Assembly (NCBI RefSeq): GCF_001857945.1 | Contig: NZ_CP017770.1 | Location: forward strand, 1,674,001 to 1,738,000 | Direction of reading: 5' to 3' | Length of the DNA: 64,000 nt | Source of the DNA: Paenibacillus crassostreae | GTDB taxonomy: Bacteria > Bacillota > Bacilli > Paenibacillales > Paenibacillaceae | Shown here: piece after piece, positions 45,524 through 54,501 of the stretch | Numbering within the stretch: the stretch's first letter is position 1 | Layout of the letters: each line of letters begins with the position of its first letter | Notes under the pieces: model-generated | Told to the model about the DNA's origin: nothing | Seen by the model: only the letters and a program-made list of their open reading frames with translations | Database searches by the model: none | Program-made: the position numbers and the translations under genes

Positions 45524-45709
45524 ATGAACAAACAACGAGCAATTGAAATTTCCGAATCAGCAGTGATGGAGAATGTAACTTACCAAGGAACGCCCGTATT
45601 TATTCAGCATGTTAATGATGATGACACAGCGAGAATATATCCACTTCATAAATCAGAACAAGAAATGATTGTCCCCTTAGGAAGTTTGATGGAGAATAAA
45701 TTTAATTAG
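45524..45709 (+). CDS. sspH: Small acid-soluble spore protein H
   Basis: 61 residues from the ATG at 45524 (AAGGAG 7 nt upstream; ATG at 45521 is one codon earlier). RAIEISESAVMENVTYQGTPV and IYPLHKSEQEMIVP match SspH. A minor SASP packed in the spore core; the upstream promoter is forespore-type. Confidence 0.95.
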   Translation: MNKQRAIEISESAVMENVTYQGTPVFIQHVNDDDTARIYPLHKSEQEMIVPLGSLMENKFN

Positions 45710-45746
45710 GCAACTCAATCCCCAAAGTACAAGCGAAAGAATCAAT

Positions 45747-45781
45747 AACAACGCCTATGCTCTAATAGTAGGCGTTGTTTT
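45747..45781 (+). terminator. Terminator of sspH
   Basis: Arms AACAACGCCTA and TAGGCGTTGTT with an 11-nt loop, followed by TTTAG, about 38 nt after the stop. Confidence 0.88.
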
Positions 45782-45789
45782 AGTGATCA

Positions 45790-45896
45790 AGTAGAAACGA
45801 TTATGCCGTCCTTTTTCAAAGACGGCATCCGTTTCAGCGGAAATATAAGGATTAGAGTATCAAGTAAAACTTATACTTTCTTATATTTTAAAAAAA
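45790..45896 (+). repeat. Composite two-hairpin repeat element, copy B (most complete)
   Basis: Hairpin 1: GTAGAAACG ... GCCGTC-CTTTTTCAAA-GACGGC ... CGTTTCAGC. Hairpin 2: AAATATAAG ... CTTATATTT, enclosing TAGAGTATCAAGTAAAAC. The element ends in an A-run that is the U-tract (minus strand) of the next terminator. It is the reference copy, about 107 bp long. Confidence 0.82.
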
Positions 45897-45917
45897 GGAA
45901 CCCTGATGGGTTCCTTT
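45894..45917 (-). terminator. Terminator of the tRNA-Asn/tRNA-Ser transcript
   Basis: A perfect 10-bp stem AAAGGAACCC / GGGTTCCTTT with a 4-nt loop. On the minus strand it is followed by TTTT, then AAAATATAAGAAAG of repeat copy B. It lies about 40 nt past tRNA-Ser. Confidence 0.88.
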
Positions 45918-45955
45918 GTCAATTCTTATAGGATAAGTATGGCTAATGAAAAATA

Positions 45956-46047
45956 TGGCGGAGAGAGTGGGATTCGAACCCACGCACCGCTTACGCAGTC
46001 TAACCCCTTAGCAGAGGGTCCCCTTATAGCCACTTGGGTATCTCTCC
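45956..46047 (-). tRNA. tRNA-Ser (GCU)
   Basis: A class II tRNA of 89 nt plus encoded CCA. Acceptor GGAGAGA/TCTCTCC, discriminator G, anticodon loop containing GCT (CCTCT-GCT-AAGGGG context), long variable arm, T arm GTGGG-TTCGAAT-CCCAC. Confidence 0.97.
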
Positions 46048-46054
46048 AAAATAA

Positions 46055-46130
46055 TGGCTCCCCGAACAGGACTCGAACCTGTGACAACTCGATTAACAGT
46101 CGAGTGCTCTACCAACTGAGCTATCAGGGA
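46055..46130 (-). tRNA. tRNA-Asn (GUU)
   Basis: 76 nt including encoded CCA. Acceptor TCCCTGA/TCGGGGA with one G-U, D arm AGCTCAGTTGGTAGAGC, anticodon arm CTCGA-CTGTTAA-TCGAG (anticodon GTT), T arm ACAGG-TTCGAGT-CCTGT. It lies 8 nt upstream of tRNA-Ser, in the same transcript. Confidence 0.97.
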
Positions 46131-46180
46131 ACAATAAACAAGACTTACAAACATTAATATACCACTCTGAATGACTTCAG

Positions 46181-46687
46181 TCAAGGTAAGATCATGGAAG
46201 ATAACCGCAATGAACCACTGCATTTACCACATTGATAACGCTTCGGATCCACCTTTCGCTTACGAAGATACTCCATCCCACATCGGCTACAAGTTAGCTT
46301 GTAGCGATACGGTAGAGCCCGCTTCGCTTTCTCTCCAGGCAGTGACTGACAGTATCTACTCCCACCTACTTGCAGTAACAATTGCTTGAAATCTGGATCA
46401 CGATGTCGGTACCCTTTCCCCCTTAGATGAAGATGGTAATGGCATAATTCATGTTTGATAATCTTTTCTACTTCCTCATTTCCAAAGTTATCAAGTTGAT
46501 GTGGATTAATCTCTATGTTGTGTCCCTTAAGGAAATATCGCCCTCCTGTTGACTTTAGTCGTCTATTAAACAGTGCCTTATGGAGAAATGGCACTCCGAA
46601 ACATCGAATTGAAATATCTTCAACCCATACCTGCAATTCTTCATTGCTCATCGTTTCTTTCATGATTCTCTTACGGTTCCTTCCCAT
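46181..46687 (-). CDS. SprT family zinc metalloprotease-like protein
   Basis: 168 residues, with the zincin motif HELCHYH (HExxH, 79-83) after a mixed alpha/beta region and two C-terminal CxxC knuckles (TCSRCG and QCGKCSG). This is the SprT/YdcK family. The true start may be the ATG at residue 9 or 13, since no clear ribosome binding site precedes the first. It lies between cmpA and the tRNA genes, in B. subtilis-like order. Confidence 0.9.
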   Translation of the reverse strand: MGRNRKRIMKETMSNEELQVWVEDISIRCFGVPFLHKALFNRRLKSTGGRYFLKGHNIEINPHQLDNFGNEEVEKIIKHELCHYHLHLRGKGYRHRDPDFKQLLLQVGGSRYCQSLPGEKAKRALPYRYKLTCSRCGMEYLRKRKVDPKRYQCGKCSGSLRLSSMILP

Positions 46688-46823
46688 CGGCTAGGCTTAT
46701 AGTCATGACTCTATTTAAATGATTCTACTTGAATTTTAACTTCACCATAGGCTACACTGACAAGTATATACTTCGATCAGAAGAACTGGATTTGCTAATA
46801 TATCTAAGGGAGCTCATCACACT

Positions 46824-47174
46824 ATGGCACAAATGAGATACGTTATTTTACAAAGAGAACAAGAACTTCAATTTGTCGAAATGCCTACAGACTACGCTTA
46901 TCAACTAAGTGCATTGAATCTGCGGCTCAACAAGGAAATTGATAAACTGACTGCGGATCATGTTCCTACATTACCATTAGCTGTTGCTGAATGCGATAAT
47001 TTGGATCTTTTGCAAGAACAATATTCAGTACGTAATGGACTAGAATACATCAATGAATTGGAACAATCCTTCGCATCTATTGATGAGAAAAGCTATCCGC
47101 TCATATCACTCTTAACGGAGATTCGCGCTCTTCAAGCGCAACTAGAACAATGGTATGAGGAAGAAGCAGAATAG
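46824..47174 (+). CDS. Hypothetical acidic helical protein
   Basis: 116 residues, no signal peptide or membrane helix, acidic at the C-terminus (EEEAE), with helices typical of a small regulatory or adaptor protein. I do not recognise the family. GGGAG stands about 10 nt before the ATG. It is transcribed divergently from sprT and in the same direction as cmpA. Confidence 0.65.
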   Translation: MAQMRYVILQREQELQFVEMPTDYAYQLSALNLRLNKEIDKLTADHVPTLPLAVAECDNLDLLQEQYSVRNGLEYINELEQSFASIDEKSYPLISLLTEIRALQAQLEQWYEEEAE

Positions 47175-47252
47175 TTCATTTGTATACCGCACACTCTAGG
47201 CTACTCCTCCATATGCTAAGGTTAAGATGGAATGCATGAGGAGGAGATACCC

Positions 47253-47384
47253 TTGCCACAATGGCTGTGCAATCAATTAATGCGTGCTTTCAATAGAAAA
47301 GATCGTCGCCAGATCAGACTACTGAATGAAAGTTGGTTTCATTACCGTAACACTCCAACGAACAAAAGCAAGACATCCACATAA
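47253..47384 (+). CDS. cmpA: Cortex morphogenetic protein CmpA
   Basis: A 43-residue protein starting at TTG (MPQWLCNQLMRAF ... RRQIRLLNESWFHYRNT). It matches the CmpA pattern MPxWLxxQ..AFxxKDxxQI(R/K)LLNxxWxxYR. GAGGAGGAG lies 7 nt upstream of the TTG. CmpA promotes degradation of spore-coat morphogenetic protein SpoIVA and permits cortex assembly in B. subtilis. The gene lies opposite to tex, as in Bacillus. The C-terminal TNKSKTST is a short extension. Confidence 0.9.
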   Translation: MPQWLCNQLMRAFNRKDRRQIRLLNESWFHYRNTPTNKSKTST

Positions 47385-47416
47385 ATACTACGTACTTCTA
47401 ATTTATCTTTGTACTT

Positions 47417-47454
47417 AAAAGCTTCGCCGTCCTGAACAGGATAGCGAAGCTTTT
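47417..47454. terminator. Bidirectional terminator between cmpA and tex
   Basis: A perfect 11-bp stem AAAAGCTTCGC / GCGAAGCTTTT with a 16-nt loop that includes an internal CCTG/CAGG hairpin. It serves both converging genes. Confidence 0.93.
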
Positions 47455-47467
47455 GAGTATGATTAGA

Positions 47468-49681
47468 TCATTGATCCTTCCGAGGGTTCTTCATCGTAAG
47501 TCCAACGCGTCCTTTTTTCTCATCAATATTCAGAACCCATACCGTCACATTATCACCAACAGAGACAACATCCATCGGATGTTTTACATAACCATTACTT
47601 AACTGCGAGATGTGAACTAACCCATCGTTCTTGATTCCGATATCCACAAAGGCACCGAAGTCAATGACATTCCGAACAGTTCCTTGCATCTCCATTCCCG
47701 GTGTCAAATCCTCCATCTTCAATACATCTGTTCGGAAGATAGGTAGGGGAAGTTCCTCACGCGGGTCACGTCCAGGTCGTTGTAAACTTTCTATAATGTC
47801 ACGTAATGTAGGAACACCTACATCAAGTTTAGTCGCTAAATCCACTACATCCTGCTGTTCCAGTAGTTGACTGAGTTCTTGGGTTCCAAGCTTCTCTAGT
47901 TCAACATTTAATTCGCGGAACAACTGATCCACGACGGAATAGGACTCTGGATGAATGGGGGTCCGATCTAGAATATCCTTGCCCTCTGAAATTCGCATAA
48001 ATCCGATACATTGCTCATACGTTTTTGCACCTAAACGGGGTACTTTTTGCAACTGTTTACGTGTAATGAATTTTCCATTCTCTTCGCGATACTTCACAAT
48101 ATTCTTTGCCGTAGTTGCATTCACGCCAGCAACATACGATAGTAACGAAGGAGAAGCAGTGTTCACATCTACTCCCACATGGTTAACAGCGGATTCAACA
48201 ACGGCCTTGAGACTCTCTTCTAGATGCTTAGGACTAACATCATGTTGATATTGACCTACACCTATAGCCTTCGGATCGATCTTCACTAACTCGGCCAATG
48301 GATCCTGAATACGACGCGCAATGGAAACCGCACTTCGTTCAGCAACATCCAGATCCGGGAATTCCTCTTGTGCCAGCTTCGAAGCAGAATATACACTAGC
48401 ACCCGCTTCATTAACAATCAGATATGCAAGATCCTTATCGTTCAGATCACTCATGACTTCAGCTACGAATTGCTCCGTCTCTCTTGAAGCTGTACCGTTC
48501 CCAATCACAATCAATTGAATCTCATACTTCGTAATCAACTCACGGAATTTCTCTGCTGCCTCCTTCTGTTTATTATGTGGTGGGGTAGGATAAGTAACAG
48601 CTACTTCGAGCAACTTTCCTGTATCATCCACCACAGCTAATTTACAGCCTGTTCGGAAGGCTGGGTCTACGCCTAATACACAACGCCCCTTCACGGGTGG
48701 TTGTAATAGTAAACTACGTAAGTTGCCGGAGAAGATCGATATCGCTTGATTCTCTCCTTTTTCAGTCAATTCCGTACGAATTTCCCGTTCTATCGAAGGT
48801 GCGATCAGCCGCTTATACGCATCTTCGATCACAGTTTCCAGTACATTTTTCACAATAGAGTCACCCTTGATAACTTGAGTACCCATATATTTGTGAATTG
48901 ATTCCGCTGGAACATCAAGACTTACTTTAAGTATATTCTCTTTTTCCCCACGGTTAATCGCGAGAATACGGTGTGGAGGCATTTTCTTAGCAAGCTCTTT
49001 GTAACTATAATAGTTTTCGTATACCGACTCTTGCTCTGAATCTTTCGCTTCCGAGACCAATATTCCGTGGTCCATACTATATCGACGTACCCAAGCACGT
49101 ATAACCGCTTCATCAGCTATATTCTCAGCAAGAATATCCATCGCTCCTTGGATCGCATCATCGGTCGTTTCTACACCCTTATCCGAATCTACATATTTCT
49201 CTGCTTCCTTAGCCAAATCTCCCTGCTTTGGTTGTTCCCATATCCAAATCGCCAATGGCTCCAAACCCTTTTCCTTCGCCATACTAGCTCTAGTTTTGCG
49301 TTTTTGACGATATGGACGATATAGATCCTCGACTTCCTGTAATTTACTAGCCTGTTCAATAGCAGCCATTAATTCAACAGTCAGTTTATCTTGTTCATGT
49401 ATAATACGGATGACTTCCCGTTTGCGCTCTTCTAAGTTCCGTAGGTAGCCTACACGCTCTTCAATATCACGTAATTGATTCTCATCTAGCTCACCTGTCA
49501 TTTCTTTACGGTAACGTGCTATGAACGGAATCGTATTCCCTTCATCTAATAGTCCCACTGTTGTGCGGACTTGTTTCAATGAAATATTTAATTCCTTAGC
49601 AGCTTGCTTTACGATCCGTTCTTGCTGTTCTGCTTTCATCGCTTCATCTTTTATCTCTACAACAACATCATGTTCTGACAA
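47468..49681 (-). CDS. tex: Tex family S1 RNA-binding protein
   Basis: A 737-residue Tex/YdcI protein. In order: the helical Tex N-domain, a YqgF/RNase H-like domain (about 335-460; CVLGVDPAFRTGCKLAVV), helix-hairpin-helix repeats (about 500-570) and a C-terminal S1 domain (about 650-725; GAFVDIGIKNDGLVHISQL). Binds nucleic acids and affects transcription; its precise role is not settled. The start ATG precedes MSEHDVVVEIKD. Confidence 0.96.
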   Translation of the reverse strand: MSEHDVVVEIKDEAMKAEQQERIVKQAAKELNISLKQVRTTVGLLDEGNTIPFIARYRKEMTGELDENQLRDIEERVGYLRNLEERKREVIRIIHEQDKLTVELMAAIEQASKLQEVEDLYRPYRQKRKTRASMAKEKGLEPLAIWIWEQPKQGDLAKEAEKYVDSDKGVETTDDAIQGAMDILAENIADEAVIRAWVRRYSMDHGILVSEAKDSEQESVYENYYSYKELAKKMPPHRILAINRGEKENILKVSLDVPAESIHKYMGTQVIKGDSIVKNVLETVIEDAYKRLIAPSIEREIRTELTEKGENQAISIFSGNLRSLLLQPPVKGRCVLGVDPAFRTGCKLAVVDDTGKLLEVAVTYPTPPHNKQKEAAEKFRELITKYEIQLIVIGNGTASRETEQFVAEVMSDLNDKDLAYLIVNEAGASVYSASKLAQEEFPDLDVAERSAVSIARRIQDPLAELVKIDPKAIGVGQYQHDVSPKHLEESLKAVVESAVNHVGVDVNTASPSLLSYVAGVNATTAKNIVKYREENGKFITRKQLQKVPRLGAKTYEQCIGFMRISEGKDILDRTPIHPESYSVVDQLFRELNVELEKLGTQELSQLLEQQDVVDLATKLDVGVPTLRDIIESLQRPGRDPREELPLPIFRTDVLKMEDLTPGMEMQGTVRNVIDFGAFVDIGIKNDGLVHISQLSNGYVKHPMDVVSVGDNVTVWVLNIDEKKGRVGLTMKNPRKDQ

Positions 49682-49797
49682 TGGTATCCCTCTTTCTAAA
49701 TACGGTATGTATCATATTATCACAAACTTTCACTCATATTTCCAGCAACTCAGACCAAAACAGTAATAATAAGAACTCATTTCTTGCTTTTGACAAA

Positions 49798-49815
49798 TTC
49801 TTATATTTTCAAAAA
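49798..49815 (-). repeat. AAAATATAAGAA motif behind a terminator
   Basis: TTCTTATATTTTCAAAAA on the plus strand matches the right end of the composite element. On the minus strand it directly follows the hairpin and U-tract of the terminator at 49816. Confidence 0.55.
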
Positions 49816-49848
49816 AACATGTTCAGCTAATTAATAACTGAACATGTT
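49816..49848 (-). terminator. Terminator of the alpha-galactosidase gene
   Basis: A perfect 11-bp stem AACATGTTCAG / CTGAACATGTT with an 11-nt loop. On the minus strand it is followed by TTTTTG. It lies about 32 nt past the alpha-galactosidase stop. Confidence 0.9.
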
Positions 49849-49880
49849 CTCCACATAATAGGTGTTCAAAAATGAATGAG

Positions 49881-52070
49881 CTACACTCTTTCGAACCTAA
49901 ACAATTCACTGTGATAATCTCCAGGCTCTGCTCCGACCGGAATACCTGCATACATCAGAGCATCCCCACCGAAGACTTCACTCCCCCTGACCAATCGATA
50001 ATCAGCATGAAGATCCAAACCTTTCAATTTCAAGCGGTTCAGAGGAGCATTCGATTCTGACAGGACTCTAAAGTAGAATACAGCTACTTCACTTCCATCT
50101 GGAGAAACGAACATCCATGCGGTCTCATTACCCTCGAAAGGACTAAGCAGACGATGGAAATTTCCAAATTGGATCAAGCTACGTATTTCCTTATAGAGTG
50201 AGATTTGTTGTTTGACGATATCCTTCTCTTCGTCACTAAATTTCGTTAAGTCTAGTTCATAGCCGAAATTACCAGACATCGCCACATGACCACGCATCTC
50301 TAATGGTGTCGTACGCCCTACCTGATGGTTAGGGACAGCCGAAATGTGGGAACCCATAGAACTTATTGGATATACAAGACTTGTGCCATATTGAATTCTT
50401 AAGCGTGCTACAGCATCTGTATTATCACTTGTCCACGTCTGCGGCATATAATACAGCATACCTGGATCGAAGCGCCCACCACCACCTGAACAACTCTCAA
50501 ACAGAATGTCTGGAAAAGATGAAGTAATCCGTTCCAACACATCATATAAGCCTAACATATAACGATGTGCTGTCTCCTGCTGTCTTTCTGGAGGTAATAA
50601 CGCCGATCCTATCTCTGTCATATTACGATTCATATCCCACTTCACATAAGTAATAGGAGAGCTCTTCAGAATCTCACTTAACATTCGTACAATTTCATCC
50701 TGGACATCTTGCCGAGAGAAATCCAGCACAAGCTGTTGTCTTCCCTCCGTACGACGGCGATCCGGCACATGTAGACACCAATCTGGATGATTGTGATAGA
50801 GTTCGCTGTCCGGAGACACCATCTCTGGCTCGAACCAGAGTCCAAAACGCATTCCTTGGTTAGTTACTCTGCTAACTAAATCTTCAAGTCCATTAGGCAG
50901 TTTTTTCTTATCTACGACCCAATCGCCAAGTGATGAATTGTCGCTATCTCGGTGACCGAACCAACCATCATCAAGTACAAATAGTTCTATACCCAGTTCT
51001 TGGCCCGCTTTAGCGATATCCTCAATTTTGTCAGCATTGAATTGGAAGTAAGTGGCTTCCCAGTTATTCACAAGTACAGGACGCTCAGCATCACGATATT
51101 TACCACGTGCTAACCGTTCCCGATACAAGTTATGGTACTTACTCGACATTCCACCTAGTCCCTCAGAAGAATATACCATGACTACTTCGGGTGTTTGAAA
51201 AGCTTGCCCTGCTTCCAGTGCCCATTGAAACTCAAACGGATTTATCCCTATTGAGAACCGTGTTGTTCTAAACTGATCCACTTCAGCTTGTGCAACAAAG
51301 CTACCACTGTATACTAAACTGAACCCAAATACTTCACCTTGATCCTCATCCGATCCTGGTGACAATAACGCTGCAAAAGGATTCTGCTGATGACTACTAG
51401 ATCCTCTACGACTCTCCACGCTCTGCGTACCACTAGCCAACGGGCGGCGCACAATATCTCTTTCTCTACTCCATGCTCCAGACAATTGAAGCCATTCGTA
51501 ATCTGCATGAGGGAAGTCTATACTAGCGCTGAGTACACGTAGCAATTGTACAGATTCATTACTATCATTCAGAATAACCATGGAGCGCGTAATGGCATCA
51601 TATTGTTCAAAAGCTGAATACTGTAGTTCAACCCGCAGTCCTGACACCTTGTCTTGAAGCTCAACGATTAATGTCTGTGCTTCACGTTCTTCTTCAACAT
51701 ACGTTGCTGGCAGTCCCGCAAGGCTAGGTTTCCCCTGCTCAACACGATGTGATTGATATGTAAATTCAGTGACCGTCGAACCATCGCTAAGACGACATTG
51801 TAAAACGGGATGCCTGAAATCACTCGTTCCATAGACAGGCAACTCTTGTGGCAGTGTATCCAATGAGATCGAACGATCCTCCGGTACTGGATTCGGACTA
51901 AATGACGCTCTTTCCTGACTGACCAGCAGCCAGCTCAGATCTCCTGCACGTAGCTTTTTACCATAATAAAGATGAGCTAAATAACCCGAAGGCAAGACTT
52001 GGAATACATAACTTGTACTAACGGTTTGTAGGTGGAAAATTTGCTTATCTTGATCAATAAATACGCCCAT
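49881..52070 (-). CDS. GH36 alpha-galactosidase
   Basis: A 729-residue protein with no signal peptide, the length of intracellular tetrameric GH36 enzymes. N-terminal beta-sandwich (about 1-325), a (beta/alpha)8 barrel with VLDDGWFGHRDSDNSSLGDW (substrate binding), the nucleophile D479 in YVKWDMNR and the acid/base D549 in SCSGGGGRFD ... TSDNTDA, then a C-terminal sandwich. It cleaves alpha-1,6-galactosides such as raffinose or melibiose. A candidate promoter TTGCAT-N16-TATGAT lies at 52159-52132. No transport or regulator gene accompanies it. Confidence 0.95.
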   Translation of the reverse strand: MGVFIDQDKQIFHLQTVSTSYVFQVLPSGYLAHLYYGKKLRAGDLSWLLVSQERASFSPNPVPEDRSISLDTLPQELPVYGTSDFRHPVLQCRLSDGSTVTEFTYQSHRVEQGKPSLAGLPATYVEEEREAQTLIVELQDKVSGLRVELQYSAFEQYDAITRSMVILNDSNESVQLLRVLSASIDFPHADYEWLQLSGAWSRERDIVRRPLASGTQSVESRRGSSSHQQNPFAALLSPGSDEDQGEVFGFSLVYSGSFVAQAEVDQFRTTRFSIGINPFEFQWALEAGQAFQTPEVVMVYSSEGLGGMSSKYHNLYRERLARGKYRDAERPVLVNNWEATYFQFNADKIEDIAKAGQELGIELFVLDDGWFGHRDSDNSSLGDWVVDKKKLPNGLEDLVSRVTNQGMRFGLWFEPEMVSPDSELYHNHPDWCLHVPDRRRTEGRQQLVLDFSRQDVQDEIVRMLSEILKSSPITYVKWDMNRNMTEIGSALLPPERQQETAHRYMLGLYDVLERITSSFPDILFESCSGGGGRFDPGMLYYMPQTWTSDNTDAVARLRIQYGTSLVYPISSMGSHISAVPNHQVGRTTPLEMRGHVAMSGNFGYELDLTKFSDEEKDIVKQQISLYKEIRSLIQFGNFHRLLSPFEGNETAWMFVSPDGSEVAVFYFRVLSESNAPLNRLKLKGLDLHADYRLVRGSEVFGGDALMYAGIPVGAEPGDYHSELFRFERV

Positions 52071-52131
52071 GGTGCCTCCTTGTTAACGAGAAATTATAGT
52101 GGTTATTATAGACATTAATCCTTCATAAATA

Positions 52132-52159
52132 ATCATACTTCATTCTAGTAATAATGCAA
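52132..52159 (-). promoter_or_regulatory. Candidate promoter of the alpha-galactosidase gene
   Basis: On the minus strand TTGCAT (52159-52154), a 16-nt spacer and TATGAT (52137-52132) lie about 60 nt before the ATG. The spacing is short. Confidence 0.5.
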
Positions 52160-52182
52160 TTCACAAAACAGTGATTATAACA

Positions 52183-52237
52183 GGTAGAACCGGCTATGTC
52201 GTCCTTTTTCAAAGACGGCATCCGTTTCAGCGGAAAC
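52183..52237 (+). repeat. Composite repeat element, copy C (hairpin 1 only)
   Basis: GGTAGAACCGGCTATGTCGTCCTTTTTC to AGCGGAAA matches hairpin 1 of copy B; the stretch CGTCCTTTTTCAAAGACGGC to GCGGAAA is identical. After it the sequence diverges. Next to it, around 52240-52275, is another imperfect hairpin with CGTTC-N6-GAACG at its centre. Confidence 0.78.
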
Positions 52238-52308
52238 AAGACGACCTTCCGTTCATAACCGAACGAAAAGTCGCCTAACTTCTTTATTATGATATAAAAC
52301 AATCAACA

Positions 52309-52659
52309 TCAAAAATCAATTAAGCTGAGACTGATCAACAAAGCCTCATCTACTTTTTTCATTGTTTCTTCATCGAGATGAGTGATCTTATCCGTTAATC
52401 TTTGTTTGTCAATCGTTCGAACCTGTTCCAGCAGAATAACGGAATCTCGATCAAATCCATGAGAGATTGCATCAATCTCTACATGTGTTGGGAGCTTCGC
52501 CTTTTGAATCTGCGCAGTAATCGCCGCTACGATCGCCGTTGGGCTAAAGCGATTACCGATATCATTCTGTATGATTAAAACAGGCCTCACCCCTCCCTGT
52601 TCAGAACCAACAACAGGTGAGAGGTCCGCAAAAAACACATCACCGCGTTTTACAATCAA
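52309..52659 (-). CDS. ndoA: Endoribonuclease EndoA (MazF family toxin)
   Basis: 116 residues, standard MazF/PemK length. [33 protein letters not shown], and [16 protein letters not shown] match NdoA closely. It cuts mRNA at short sequences (UACAU in B. subtilis) when not neutralised. It lies 3 nt after the antitoxin stop, the usual order. Confidence 0.96.
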   Translation of the reverse strand: MIVKRGDVFFADLSPVVGSEQGGVRPVLIIQNDIGNRFSPTAIVAAITAQIQKAKLPTHVEIDAISHGFDRDSVILLEQVRTIDKQRLTDKITHLDEETMKKVDEALLISLSLIDF

Positions 52660-52662
52660 TGT

Positions 52663-52944
52663 TTACACCCCGCTCACTGCGCGGCCTAGAGTGCTGTCTG
52701 CATCTTCCTCTGCGTGAAATGCCTCAGAAGCCATGGTCAAATTAATTTTGGCCATTTCCATGTAGCCACGCTGCATAGACTCGCGAATGTATCTTTTCTT
52801 CCGCTCCATCAAATACAATTTCATGGCCTGTCTAATGAGTTCACTACGATTGGAATTCTCCATTGCGACGATTCCGTCCACTTCCTGCAAAAGATGATCC
52901 GGTAAACTGATCATAATTCTTTTGGTGTTCTGCAAATTAGCCAC
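52663..52944 (-). CDS. ndoAI: EndoAI antitoxin (ribbon-helix-helix)
   Basis: 93 residues from the GTG at 52944, equal to B. subtilis EndoAI; a GTG at 52962 is the alternative. An RHH DNA-binding domain (KRIMISLPDHLLQEVDGIV) is followed by a helical toxin-binding tail (RGYMEMAKINLTMASEAFHAEED). It neutralises EndoA and represses the operon. Confidence 0.93.
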   Translation of the reverse strand: MANLQNTKRIMISLPDHLLQEVDGIVAMENSNRSELIRQAMKLYLMERKKRYIRESMQRGYMEMAKINLTMASEAFHAEEDADSTLGRAVSGV

Positions 52945-53096
52945 CTTCTCTTCCACCCCCACAACACCTAGTCACTTGTGCACCAGTATAGCTTTATTCA
53001 AGGGAATTTATACAAAGGAATATATATGCGAATCGTATATCATGTATGCTATATTCCATTATAAACTACAACTAGCATTTTTATAAGATACTCTAG

Positions 53097-53146
53097 AGTC
53101 AATTTCATAATTACGCAAACTAACATAGTCGATTATGAATTGATTC
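53097..53146. repeat. Second copy of the palindromic element
   Basis: TCAATTTCATAATTACGCAAA and CGATTATGAATTGA match the ends of the palindrome at 7805-7861 (that copy read in reverse). The centre is shorter. I see no clear direct duplication at its flanks. It lies between alr and ndoAI. Confidence 0.72.
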
Positions 53147-53225
53147 CTATCGATCTAATTTTAGATTCGTGATCTTATCTTATAATCCTGCTTCCCAACA
53201 ATAAAACTATTGATGGCAAATTTCT

Positions 53226-54410
53226 CTATCGCAATAGAGGATTAACAACGTGCTGAAGGATTCCACCTTGTATGTAGTGGCGTGGCACTCTGGCGGATAA
53301 CATACAGATCACTTCGTAATGGAGGGTACCTAGCTTGGAAGCCAACTCATCTGCTGTAATACATTCATCAGATTGTTGGCCGATGAGAACAACCTCTTCG
53401 CCCACTTGAATTTCTTTTGCCTCTTCAGCAAAAGATTGCAACGATACCATACATTGATCCATGCAGATTGTTCCGACGACAGGAATTCGGCGACCGCGTA
53501 TCAGTACATTCGCTTGCCCGCTCAACATTCGGGAATATCCATCAGCATAACCGATCGGAAGTGTGCCAATTACTTCATTGTCATCCGTCACGTATCTAGA
53601 GCCATAGCTTATTCCCCATTGAGCTGGTAATGTCTTAACATATGCTAGCTTCGTCTTTAGCGTCAGTACTGGGGTTAATGCAATCGTCTGCAAATTCACT
53701 TCATCTGATGGATAGAGTCCATACAAGCTAATGCCTATACGAACCATATTATAAGATAAATGTGGCATATCGATCGCAGTTGCACTGTTACCCGTATGTA
53801 TAATGGGAATTTCATAGCCTCTTTCCCCAAGTGCTTCAGCCACCGATTGAAACCGTCGGTACTGCACCAATGTATAACTCTTATCTTCTTCATCTGCCTT
53901 AGCATAATGAGTAAATAACCCTTCGACTAGAACCCCTTGAGTGGAGAAAGCTTTCTCTATAAAAGATAATGCTTCTTCTCCAGGAAATAGTCCAAGTCTA
54001 CCCATGCCAGTATCGATCTTAATGTGTACTCTCAAAGGCCTAACAATACTTTCTACAGGTAATTGACCGATGGCATCAAGGACTTCCGGAGTAAAGAGAG
54101 TTACTGTAATGTCATTCTCCCAGGCATCTTGAATCGCTTCTGGAGCCGTATATCCAAGAATTAGGATCGGCAGGCTAATTCCTGCTCTACGCAATTCCAA
54201 CGCCTCATCCAGAAAAGCAACACTAAGGTAATCAGCGCCTAGTCTCTCCAACTCTCGTGCCACTTCCACCGCACCATGTCCATATGCATTTGCCTTTACA
54301 CAAGCTAAGATCATCATTTCTTCTGGTAATATCGAGCGGAAAGCCTGGAAATTTCCATGTAAATAATCCAAATTAATTTCCGCTGTTGTTGCACGGTAAT
54401 TCACTAACAA
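53226..54410 (-). CDS. alr: Alanine racemase
   Basis: About 394 residues from the TTG at 54410, with AGAAGGTGA about 5 nt upstream; an ATG at 54446 lacks a ribosome binding site. The PLP lysine lies in CVKANAYGHGAVEVA near the N-terminus. The C-terminal beta-domain contains GISYGSRYVTDDNEVIG with the catalytic Tyr, and LPIGYADGYSR. It makes D-Ala for peptidoglycan. Gene order ydcC-alr-ndoAI-ndoA is that of Bacillus. Confidence 0.96.
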   Translation of the reverse strand: MLVNYRATTAEINLDYLHGNFQAFRSILPEEMMILACVKANAYGHGAVEVARELERLGADYLSVAFLDEALELRRAGISLPILILGYTAPEAIQDAWENDITVTLFTPEVLDAIGQLPVESIVRPLRVHIKIDTGMGRLGLFPGEEALSFIEKAFSTQGVLVEGLFTHYAKADEEDKSYTLVQYRRFQSVAEALGERGYEIPIIHTGNSATAIDMPHLSYNMVRIGISLYGLYPSDEVNLQTIALTPVLTLKTKLAYVKTLPAQWGISYGSRYVTDDNEVIGTLPIGYADGYSRMLSGQANVLIRGRRIPVVGTICMDQCMVSLQSFAEEAKEIQVGEEVVLIGQQSDECITADELASKLGTLHYEVICMLSARVPRHYIQGGILQHVVNPLLR

Positions 54411-54501
54411 AACAGTCACCTTCTCTGAAGTTTGAGCAATCGTCATTCATGTTCGTATTACCTAATGGTAATGTTCTGGAAGGCACCTGTCAATTGAAGC
54501 A

